Below are positions 33,929 through 42,500 of a stretch of 64,000 bases of DNA, in pieces. The position numbers and the translations under genes are program-made. How positions within the stretch are numbered: the first letter of the stretch is position 1; every line of letters begins with the position of its first letter. The DNA is taken from contig NZ_PZKC01000001.1 in assembly GCF_003034845.1 (NCBI RefSeq), positions 1-64,000 on the forward strand. The letters are read 5' to 3'. The notes under the pieces are model-generated. The model did not search any database, was not told where the DNA came from, and worked only from the letters and a program-made list of their open reading frames with translations. The stretch comes from Pseudothauera lacus (GTDB lineage Bacteria; Pseudomonadota; Gammaproteobacteria; Burkholderiales; Rhodocyclaceae).

Positions 33929-34574
33929 GTACGACGAAGCCGCCCGCCGGCTGACCCTCAAGCTGGTGTATTACGGTCCGGCCGCCAGCGGCAAGACCAC
34001 CAACCTGATGCGTCTGCACGATGCCCTCCAGCCCGAGCTGAAGGGTGAGATCATGACCCTGGAGACGCACAACGACCGCACGCTGTTCTTCGACATGCTG
34101 CCGCTCGGCTTTCGCGCCCCCAGCGGGCTGCTGATCAAGTTCAAGCTGTTCACCGTGCCTGGTCAGGTCGCTCACGACGGCACCCGCAAAGCTGTGCTGT
34201 CGCGTGCCGACGGGGTGGTTTTCGTAGCCGACTCGCAGCGTTCCCAGGCGCTCAATAACGGCCTCTCGTTCGAGAACCTTGCCGACAACGCCGCCCGCGT
34301 GGGGCTCGATTTCGACGCCCTGCCGCTGGTGGTGCAGTTCAACAAGCGCGACCTCCCCGACATCCTTTCCGAGGCCGAGATCACCGCTCGCTGGGCCGGC
34401 GCACGCTGGCCGCTGACCTTTGCCTGCGCACTCAGCGGGGTTGGTGTCGCGGAAACCCTGCGCCGCCTGCTTGCCAGTCTCTACGAGCGCCTGGCGGTGC
34501 AGTACCACCTCGACAGCGAACACCGCCTCAGTCGCGAAGCCTTTGTCGCGCTGAGCACGGGGAGGGTGTCGTGA
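33921..34574 (+). CDS. MglA-like small Ras-superfamily GTPase
   Basis: A 217-residue protein. The P-loop is GPAASGKTTNL (residues about 15-25). Switch regions contain THNDRTLFFDMLPL, the G3 motif reads FTVPGQ (as in MglA, in place of DTAGQ), followed by DGVVFVADSQRSQ, and G4 is FNKRDLPD. These are hallmarks of bacterial MglA GTPases, which set cell polarity and direct type IV pili or gliding motors. No MglB-type roadblock GTPase-activating partner is visible in the window. Reading frames overlap on both sides (8 bases upstream, ATGA/GTGA type downstream). Its position before a REC-GspE ATPase gene makes control of a pilus or secretion ATPase an attractive inference. Confidence 0.92.
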   Translation: MAEYDEAARRLTLKLVYYGPAASGKTTNLMRLHDALQPELKGEIMTLETHNDRTLFFDMLPLGFRAPSGLLIKFKLFTVPGQVAHDGTRKAVLSRADGVVFVADSQRSQALNNGLSFENLADNAARVGLDFDALPLVVQFNKRDLPDILSEAEITARWAGARWPLTFACALSGVGVAETLRRLLASLYERLAVQYHLDSEHRLSREAFVALSTGRVS

Positions 34575-35806
34575 GCACCAAGGCTCACGACGGCACGCTG
34601 GCTGCTGACCCGCTGGCGCTGGAGGCTTTCGACCACGACTGGACGCTGGCTGAGCTGCTCCCCGCCGATGAGCGCCCACGACTGCTGCGCAGCCTTGCCG
34701 CAGCGCTCGATGGCGAGATCGAGCTGGTCGACGGCGCTCCTCCGCCCGTGGACCACGGCCGTTACGCCGCTGCCATCCAGATCGACTTCGAACCGCTGGG
34801 CTGGCTGCTGGGTCCCCCGGAGCGGGGTGCAGCGGTGGACGGGATTGCCGAGCTGCTGCGCAAGATGCTCCTCGACCGTCAGCGTTATCGCATGGCCTCG
34901 GCGCTGCACATGGAGAGCGTGCAGGCGGATTTTGCCGCCCTGCGGGCCCAGCACGAGGCCCTGCAGCAGTCGGAGAACCGATATCGCGAGCTCGCCACGC
35001 AACTCGAGGTTCGCGTTGCCGAGCAGGTCAGCCTGATCGAAGTTCGCCAACGCCAGCTCTATCAGGCCGAGCGCCTCGCCAGCGTTGCCCAGCTCGCCGC
35101 CGGCATGGCGCATGAGATCAACAACCCGATCGGCTTCGTGCGCAGCAACCTCAACTCGGCGCGGGCCTATCTGCGCCAGATCTGCGCTGCGCTGAGCAGC
35201 ATGCGGGAAGGAGATCAGGCTGCCTGGGAGCGTATCGACGCCGATTTCCTGCTTGCCGACTTTGCCGAACTGATCGACGACAGTATCGCTGGCGCCGACC
35301 GCATCGCCACCATCATCCGCGACCTCAAGGGTTTCTCCAACGTCGATCGCGACGAAGTCGCGGTCATCGATCTGCGCGCCAGCCTGGAGGAGCTCTGCCG
35401 CCTGTTGACTCCGCGCCTGCCGGAGTTGGCCAGACTGCACTGCGAAGGCCAGGCCAGTCCGCGTCTGCGCTGCCGCCCGGGGCATCTGCAGCAGGCGCTG
35501 CACAATGTGCTCGACAATGCCATCAAGGCCATCGGCCCGGGTGGGCGGATCGCCGTGCGTTGCGCCTGTGCGGACGGGTGGCAGCAGATTGAGGTGAGCG
35601 ACGATGGCTGTGGCATCGCCGAGGAGCATCTGGCGCGGGTCTTCGACCCCTTTTACACCACTCGGGCGGTCGGCAGCGGCATTGGCCTGGGGCTGACCCT
35701 CGCGCGCGACGTCATCCTTGCCGAAGGCGGGCGCATCACACTGAGCAGCCGTGCCGGGGAGGGCACTACCGTGGACATCCGTCTGCCCCTGGGAGGGGCG
35801 CAATGA
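34571..35806 (+). CDS. Soluble histidine kinase
   Basis: A 411-residue cytoplasmic kinase. The N-terminal 150 residues match no domain I recognise (LGWLLGPPERGAAVDGIAEL) and are followed by a coiled coil. His181 lies in GMAHEINNPIGFVRSN. The ATPase domain has LQQALHNVLDNAIKAIG (N box), DDGCGI and FYTTRAVGSGIGLGLT; the last motif is less canonical than in its siblings but complete. GTG 34571 overlaps the GTPase stop and its own stop overlaps the REC-GspE start, so it is the natural partner kinase of that fusion. It is more diverged than the other three kinases in the operon. Confidence 0.92.
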   Translation: MSTKAHDGTLAADPLALEAFDHDWTLAELLPADERPRLLRSLAAALDGEIELVDGAPPPVDHGRYAAAIQIDFEPLGWLLGPPERGAAVDGIAELLRKMLLDRQRYRMASALHMESVQADFAALRAQHEALQQSENRYRELATQLEVRVAEQVSLIEVRQRQLYQAERLASVAQLAAGMAHEINNPIGFVRSNLNSARAYLRQICAALSSMREGDQAAWERIDADFLLADFAELIDDSIAGADRIATIIRDLKGFSNVDRDEVAVIDLRASLEELCRLLTPRLPELARLHCEGQASPRLRCRPGHLQQALHNVLDNAIKAIGPGGRIAVRCACADGWQQIEVSDDGCGIAEEHLARVFDPFYTTRAVGSGIGLGLTLARDVILAEGGRITLSSRAGEGTTVDIRLPLGGAQ

Positions 35807-38049
35807 GCGGCCTGGCGCGCTATTTCACCGGCCAGGGCGCTGTCGCCGATGGCCTTGCGCCCGCCGCGCGCGAACCCTACCGCCTGCTCCTGGTGGACGA
35901 CGAACCCGGCGTGCTGCGGGCCTTGACCCGCGTCTTCCGGCAGGAAGCCTATGAAGTGCTGACCGCGGCCAACGCAGTCGAAGGGCTGGCCTGCCTGCGT
36001 GCGCAGACCATTCATCTGGTGATCAGCGACTACCTCATGCCGGGCATGAACGGCGCCGAGTTCCTCAAGCAGGTCAAGCAGCTCAGCCCCGACACCCTGC
36101 GCATCATGCTTACTGGCCATGCCGATACCGGTGCGGTGATGGGGGCGATCAACGAAGGTGCCGTATACAAGTTCATCCTCAAGCCGTGGAACGATGACGA
36201 CCTGCGCATCACCGTGGCGCTGGCGCTGGAGCAGTTCGATCTCGTCCGCCGCAATCGCGCCCTGGCCAGCGAGAACAACCGCAAAGGCAAGGAGATCGAG
36301 GCGCTGGCACGCATCACCGCGGGGCATGCCAGCCGCCTGGGGATTGCCCTCAACAAGAAGCAGTTGATCAACGACGCGCAACTGCAGGAACTGCACCGCC
36401 TGCAGCAGGCTCGCCGTGAACCGTTGATCGTCCTGCTGCTGGAAAAGGGCTGGCTGAGCGAACGTCAGGTGCGCGAGTTCCTGCGCCAGGATCTGCTCAT
36501 CGAGGAGCTCGCACTGGCCGAGCAGCCCCTGCAGCCGGCGCTCGCCGACCTTGTGCCGCGCACGCTCTGCGAGCGCCAGCTGGTGGTGCCGCTGAGCCTT
36601 GAAGGGCGCCGTCTGACGCTGGCGATGGCCGACCCCATGGATACCGCGCTGACCGACGAGATCCGCTTCACTGCCGGCCTCGAACTGAACGTAGTGATGG
36701 CCGATGTTGGCGCCATCCGCGAGCGCATCGCGGCGCTTTATGGCGAGACCGTCGACTTCAGCGAGCTGGAAACGGTGATCGGCAACGTCGATCCCTATGA
36801 GGGCATCGAGATCGTCATCGACGAGGACGACCAGGCCTCGCTCGACGTCCTGCTCACCGAAAGCGATGCGCCTCCGGCAATACGCCTGGCCAATGCGGTG
36901 GTGCTCGAAGCGATACGCCTCGGCGCCTCCGACATCCATCTGCAGCCGCGTGCGAAGGCGGTAGTGGTGCGCTACCGCATCGATGGCGTCCTCCAGGACA
37001 AGATCCAGATCCCCCACCACCTGCACGGCTCGCTGGTGTCGCGCTTCAAGATCATGGCCGAACTCGACATCGCCGAGCGTCGCCGTCCGCAGGATGGACG
37101 CCTGACCGTGAAGAGCCCGCTGAAGGTCGTCGATCTGCGCATCTCGACCTTGCCGACGATCAATGGCGAGAAGGTGGTGATGCGCCTGCTCGACCGCAAC
37201 GCTGCGGTGCCCTCGCTTGACCAGCTCGGTTTTGCGCCGCTCGACCTGCAGCGCCTGCGGGTGAGCATGGACCGCCCGCAGGGCATCATTCTCGCTACGG
37301 GCCCCACCGGCAGCGGCAAGACCACCACGCTGTACTCGCTGCTGCAGGCCAGTGCCGACCCGGGGCGCAACTACGTCACCATCGAGGATCCGGTCGAGTA
37401 CTACCTCGACATGGCCGGCCAGGTGCTGATCCGCGACAAGATCGGCCTGACCTTTCCGGTCGTCCTGCGCGCGATGCTGCGCCAGGATCCTGATGTCATA
37501 CTATTGGGGGAAATCCGCGATTTCGATACAGCCGAGGTCGCCTTTCACGCCGCACTCACCGGTCACCAGGTGTTCTCTACCCTGCACACCAATTCCGCGC
37601 TGGCCACCATCGCCCGTCTTCTCGACCTTGGTCTCAAACCCTATGTCGTCGCCTCCGCGCTGGAGGCGGTCATTGCCCAGCGCCTGGTGCGTGCTGTGTG
37701 CCCGGCGTGCCGGGAGGAGGCGCCGGTGGATACCGCCTTGCTTGCCCGTCTGGGCGGGGTGTTTGCGGTGCGACCGCCACGCAGCTTTGTCGGCCGCGGT
37801 TGTGGGGCCTGTCACGGCAGTGGTTTCAAGGGGCGACTGGGCTTGTATGAGCTGCTGGTGATGAACGATGCCCTGCGCGGTGTCATCAGTGCCGGCGGCG
37901 GTCTGCAGGAAATGCGTGCGCTGTTGCGTCAGGGCGGCATGGGTTCGCTGGGTGAGGACGCCTGGCGCAAGGTGGATGCGGGGCTGACGACGGCGGGCGA
38001 AGTGTTGCGCGTCATGGGGGCCCTGGAGCAAGGAGATGACAATGCTTGA
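35803..38049 (+). CDS. REC domain fused to a GspE/PilB-type secretion ATPase
   Basis: A 748-residue fusion. The N-terminal receiver (about 25-150) has LLVDDEPGV, Asp76 in VISDYLMPGMNG, IMLTGHAD and KFILKPWNDDDL. Next come a helical linker and a GspE N-terminal-like module (about 185-310: LLEKGWLSERQVREFL, VVPLSLEGRRLTLAMADP). The ATPase follows with ASDIHLQPRAKAVVVRYRIDG, Walker A GPTGSGKTTT at about 500, VTIEDPVEY (Asp box), DPDVILLGEIRD (Walker B), TGHQVFSTLHTN (His box) and a four-cysteine zinc motif (CPAC near 633, CGAC near 667). All catalytic parts look intact. GspE/PilB ATPases drive assembly of type II secretion or type IV pilus fibres, yet no other pilus or secretion gene is nearby. 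Phosphorylation of the receiver probably gates the motor. Confidence 0.94.
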   Translation: MSGLARYFTGQGAVADGLAPAAREPYRLLLVDDEPGVLRALTRVFRQEAYEVLTAANAVEGLACLRAQTIHLVISDYLMPGMNGAEFLKQVKQLSPDTLRIMLTGHADTGAVMGAINEGAVYKFILKPWNDDDLRITVALALEQFDLVRRNRALASENNRKGKEIEALARITAGHASRLGIALNKKQLINDAQLQELHRLQQARREPLIVLLLEKGWLSERQVREFLRQDLLIEELALAEQPLQPALADLVPRTLCERQLVVPLSLEGRRLTLAMADPMDTALTDEIRFTAGLELNVVMADVGAIRERIAALYGETVDFSELETVIGNVDPYEGIEIVIDEDDQASLDVLLTESDAPPAIRLANAVVLEAIRLGASDIHLQPRAKAVVVRYRIDGVLQDKIQIPHHLHGSLVSRFKIMAELDIAERRRPQDGRLTVKSPLKVVDLRISTLPTINGEKVVMRLLDRNAAVPSLDQLGFAPLDLQRLRVSMDRPQGIILATGPTGSGKTTTLYSLLQASADPGRNYVTIEDPVEYYLDMAGQVLIRDKIGLTFPVVLRAMLRQDPDVILLGEIRDFDTAEVAFHAALTGHQVFSTLHTNSALATIARLLDLGLKPYVVASALEAVIAQRLVRAVCPACREEAPVDTALLARLGGVFAVRPPRSFVGRGCGACHGSGFKGRLGLYELLVMNDALRGVISAGGGLQEMRALLRQGGMGSLGEDAWRKVDAGLTTAGEVLRVMGALEQGDDNA

Positions 38050-39493
38050 AGCTTTCAAATGGGATCGACGCTTCGAGCTCGGCCTGGATGTGGTCGATGC
38101 CCAGCACCACCGCCTCGTCGACATGCTCAACGTGCTCATCGAAGTCGTTACCGACCGGCGTCATGCTGGCGAAGAGCAGATACTGAGCCTGCTCGATGGC
38201 CTGCAGGCCTACGCGTGCGAGCACTTCCGCGACGAGGAGGCGCTGATGGACAAGTGGGGATGCACGCCTGCTCACATCGCCGCCCACACACGGCAGCACG
38301 AGATCTTTGCGGAGCAGATTGGCGTTGCCCGCAATGAGTATCTGGCAGCGGGAGGCTCGCGCGACATCCTCGAGGTGCTGGCCAACTTCGTCACTTCATG
38401 GCTGTCCTTTCACATCCTCGGCTCCGATCGCGACATGGCCGGGCAGATAGTCCGCATCCGTGCCGGCCAGCCAGCGGACCGCCGCAGCGTGCCCGAGCAC
38501 GAGCAGGAAGGTGGTGCCACCCGCATTCTCGTGGAGGCCATGGGGCGCCTCTACGAGCTGATGGCCGAGCGCAACCTTGCCCTCGCCGCCACGCGCGACC
38601 AGCTCGCCGAGCTCAATGCCAGCCTGGAGCAGCGCGTTGCCGAGCGTACCGCAGAACTTCAGCAGGCGCTCGCCGAGGTTCAGCGTACGCGCGAACAATT
38701 GCTGCAGTCCGAGAAGATGTCGGCGATCGGCCAACTGGCCGCCGGCGTGGCGCACGAGATCAACAACCCCGTCGGTTTTGTCAGCTCCAACCTCGGCAGC
38801 CTGAAGCAGTACGTCGGCAAGCTGATCGACCTCATCGATCGTTACGATAGCTGCCTCGCCCGCCGCGGTGTCCCTGCAGTCGTCAGTGAAGAGCTGAAGG
38901 CCTTGCGTCAGCAGGCCGATTTCGATTTCCTGCGCAATGATGTCGGCGATCTGCTGAGTGAATCGATGGAGGGGCTCGATCGGGTCAAGAAGATCGTTCA
39001 GGACATGAAGACCTTCTCACACGTTGACCACGCCGAGTGGCAGGACAGCGACCTGCACGAGATTCTCGAAAGCACCCTGACCGTGGTCTGGCACGAGCTC
39101 AAGTACAAGGCCGAGGTCGTGCGCCAGTATGGCGACTTGCCCCGCGTGCGCTGTCTGCCGGCGCAGCTGAGCCAGGTACTGATGAACATCCTGGTCAACG
39201 CTGCGCAGGCCATCGAGCACAGCCCCGGGCGCATCACGCTGAGCACGCGCCGCCATGCCGACGGCGTGGAACTGGAGATCGCCGACAACGGGCGGGGGAT
39301 GTCCGCGGAAGTCCTGCGGCACCTGTTCGAACCCTTCTTTACCACCAAGCCGGTGGGCAAGGGGACCGGTCTCGGGCTGTCGATCTCCTACGAAATCGTC
39401 AAGCGCCATGGTGGCGACATCACCGTGGACAGCCGCCCGGGTGAAGGCGCGCGTTTCACCCTGCGCCTGCCCCTGGAGCCGCCCGCGGACTGA
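38042..39493 (+). CDS. Hemerythrin-histidine kinase
   Basis: A 483-residue soluble kinase with an N-terminal bacteriohemerythrin domain (residues 1-135): DAQHHRLVDMLN, HFRDEEALMDKWG, HIAAHTRQHEIF and FHILGSDRDM supply the histidines and acidic residues of the di-iron site, which binds oxygen or nitric oxide. A coiled coil (LAELNASLEQRVAERTAEL) leads to His238 in GVAHEINNPVGFVSSN and a complete ATPase domain (LPAQLSQVLMNILVNAAQAIE, DNGRGM, FFTTKPVGKGTGLGLS). ATG 38042 has AGGAG six bases in front and overlaps the stop of the ATPase gene. It therefore gives the operon an oxygen- or NO-sensing input. It is the last gene in this direction. Confidence 0.94.
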   Translation: MLEAFKWDRRFELGLDVVDAQHHRLVDMLNVLIEVVTDRRHAGEEQILSLLDGLQAYACEHFRDEEALMDKWGCTPAHIAAHTRQHEIFAEQIGVARNEYLAAGGSRDILEVLANFVTSWLSFHILGSDRDMAGQIVRIRAGQPADRRSVPEHEQEGGATRILVEAMGRLYELMAERNLALAATRDQLAELNASLEQRVAERTAELQQALAEVQRTREQLLQSEKMSAIGQLAAGVAHEINNPVGFVSSNLGSLKQYVGKLIDLIDRYDSCLARRGVPAVVSEELKALRQQADFDFLRNDVGDLLSESMEGLDRVKKIVQDMKTFSHVDHAEWQDSDLHEILESTLTVVWHELKYKAEVVRQYGDLPRVRCLPAQLSQVLMNILVNAAQAIEHSPGRITLSTRRHADGVELEIADNGRGMSAEVLRHLFEPFFTTKPVGKGTGLGLSISYEIVKRHGGDITVDSRPGEGARFTLRLPLEPPAD

Positions 39494-39499
39494 ATCCGC

Positions 39500-39516
39500 A
39501 GGGTCTGCATGACCCT
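39500..39516. terminator. Short hairpin between convergent genes
   Basis: A 6-base stem AGGGTC/GACCCT with a TGCAT loop lies in the 31-base gap between the hemerythrin kinase and the convergent multi-domain gene. No T run is attached, so it is at best a weak terminator. Confidence 0.35.
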
Positions 39517-39524
39517 TCAAGGTC

Positions 39525-42500
39525 TCATGAGCGCAGCTTCTCGGCGACGCGGAAGGCCTCGCGCAGTTCCTCGCGCAACTGCATGTCGTCCCAGGGCTTG
39601 GTGAAGAACTTGTAGATCGCGCCGCGGTTGACGGCCTGCGTGATGGTCTCGACTTCCGAGTAACCCGACAGCACGATGCGTATCGTCTGCGGGTGGAGGT
39701 CCTTCACCCGCGAGAGGAACTCGGTGCCGCTCATCTCCGGCATGCGCTGGTCGGAAACGATGACCTGCACCGTGTTCTGTGCCAGCAACTCGAAGGCTTC
39801 TGCAGCGCTGGTGGTGGACAGGATGCGATAGCCGTCCTGGCGCAGCAGGCGCTGCAAGGCCCGCAGGATGTTGGCCTCGTCATCGAGCAGAAGCAGGGTG
39901 CGCTCGCTCTTGTGCTCATCGGGCGGGGCCGGCAGGGTGCGCGATTCGCGCAGCAGGGCTTCCAGCTCGGCGGCTGCCAGGGCGCGACTGAAGAGGAAGC
40001 CCTGCATGGAACTGCAGCCACGCTGGCGCAGGAAATTGAGCTGGCTCTCGGTTTCCACCCCTTCTGCCAGTACCGACATGTGCAGGCTTTCGGCCAGTGC
40101 GATGGTGGTGTTGGCGATGGCGGCGTTGGTGGGGTTGGAGGTGATGTCGTTGACGAAGGACTGGTCGATCTTGATCTTGTCGAAGGGGAAGCGCGACAGG
40201 TAGGCGAGCGAGGAATAGCCTGTGCCGAAGTCGTCGAGTGACAGCCTGACGCCCAGTTCGTGCAGCTTCTGGCTGGTGCGGATGGCGGTTTCGGCGTCAT
40301 CGACGAAGGCGCTCTCGGTGAGCTCGATTTCCAGGCAGCGCGGCGGCAGACCACTCTTGTCGAGCGCGCTGCGCACACTGGCGAGCAGGCTGGGGTCGCG
40401 GAACTGGCGCACCGACACGTTTACCGCCACGCACAGCTGAGGCAGGCCCTGGTCCTGCCAGGCCTTGTTCTGCCGGCAGGCTTTCTCCAGGGCCCAGTGG
40501 CCCATCGGAAAGATCAGCCCGCTCTGTTCTGCTACCGGAATGAACTCTCCGGGGGGAATCTGCCCCAGCGTCGGGCTGACCCAGCGCATCAGCGCTTCGA
40601 CGCCGTTGATGTGGCCGCTGCGGATATCCACCTGCGGCTGGTAATGCAGTGACAGCTCACCGCGTTCGAGCGCCAGACGCAACTGGCTCTCCAGCGCCAG
40701 GCGCTGGCGCACGCGCTCACCGAGGCTGCTGGTGTAGTAGCAGTACTGGTCGCGCCCGCGGGTCTTGGCCTCGTTGAGCGCTGTGTCGGCGTGCTGGATG
40801 AGTTCCTGCGGCGTACGGCCGTCGCCGGGGAAAAGGGCAATGCCGATGCTGCCGGCGGCAAACACCTCCTGACTGCCGTCGATGCGCAGCGGGGTATGCA
40901 GGGCGTCGATGAGGCGGCTGGCGGCGCGTGCGGCGTCGTCCGGCGTGGCCAGGCGTTCGATGATGATGAGGAACTCGTCGCCGCCCAGACGGGCAAGGGT
41001 TACGTCGCCGGCGACCTCCGCCTGCAGACGACGGGAGACCTCTATCAGCACCTGATCGCCGATGACGTGCCCGAGGCTGTCGTTGATGTTCTTGAAGAGG
41101 TCAAGATCAAGGTACAGCACGGCGATGCTGTCGCCCTGGCGCTCGGCCTGTTCGATGGCGTGCTGCAGGCGCGAGATGGCGAGCAGACGGTTGGGCAGAT
41201 GGGTGAGGGGGTCGTAGTGGGTGAGCCGTTCGCGCTCCTCCTCACTTTGACGCAGGCGGCTGAGGTCGGTCATTACGCCGACGTAGTGAGTCGGCAAGCC
41301 GGCGCTGTCACGCACGGTGCTGATGCTCAGCAGCTGGGGGTAGGTTTCGCCATTCTTGCGGCGGTTCCACAGTTCTCCCTGCCAGTAGCCGTTGCCCAGC
41401 AGGCTTTTCCACATCTCTTCATACAGGGCCGGGGACTCCAGCCCGGACTTGAGGATGGAGGGATTGTGCCCGAGGGCCTCCTCGGCTTTGTAGCCGGTGA
41501 TGTCGGACCACGCGCTGTTGACCGATACGATGGCTGGACGCAGATCGGTGATCATGATGCCGTCGCGCGTGTCGGCCAGTGCGGCGAGGGTCTGGCGCTG
41601 CATCTGCTCCTGCTCCGAACGTTCCACGGCCAGTGCGGCGATCTGGCCGAATTCGGCGAGGCGGCGTATGTCCGGATTGCCAGGGTCCGTTGCGGCTCCC
41701 GGGCAGTAGGCTCCAAGCAGCCCCAGGAGCCGGCCATTGCTGCCGCGCAGGGGCAGATGGAAAGCGTCGGCAAAGCCAGCAGCCTCTATCAGTGCGCGGT
41801 GGCAGTCCCTGGCAGTGACCGGATCCGTGGCGCTGCCGAGCAGTTGCGAGTCCTGTCCGGGATCGCCGAGCAGCGCTTTCAGGGTTGCCGCCCGGTCGGT
41901 GACAGCTTCCACGTATGCCGCGCCGAGCCCAGTGTCGGAGATCCGGGGCGGGTCGTTGTCGACCAGACGGATGACCGCGGCGTGGCAGCACGGGAAGCAG
42001 TGCCTGATCTGCTCGGCACAGTAGGTGAGAATCTCATCGAGCGGCTGTCCGTTGAACATGCGCTCGCGAATGCTCATGCGCGCGGCGCGGACCTGGGCCG
42101 AGAGCATCTCCTCGGTAACGTCGTTCCAGCTGCCGACCGTTTCCAGCGGCTTGCGGCGGATCAGACGCTCCTGGTCGCGTATCCACAGCAACTGGCCGTT
42201 GCGGTGACGGAAGCGGTAACAGAGGTCGAGTTCGCCGTGCTCGAGGAGATCCGGCTGCGAGGCGGCGACACGGTCGCGGTCGTCCTCGTAGATGTTCGAC
42301 CACCACCATCCCGGGGAGGTGGCCTCGGCGTAGCTGTAGCCCAGCATGCGTACGACGTTGCCGCTGAGCATCACCGGCGTGGCAATCCCGTTTTCGTAGC
42401 GCAGCTTGTAGATCAGCGTCGGGCTGCTGGCCAGCAGCTCCGCGTGTTCGGCACTGAGTGAGCGCAGCATGTCGCGTTCGCGGCGCAATTCGTGCTCGCG

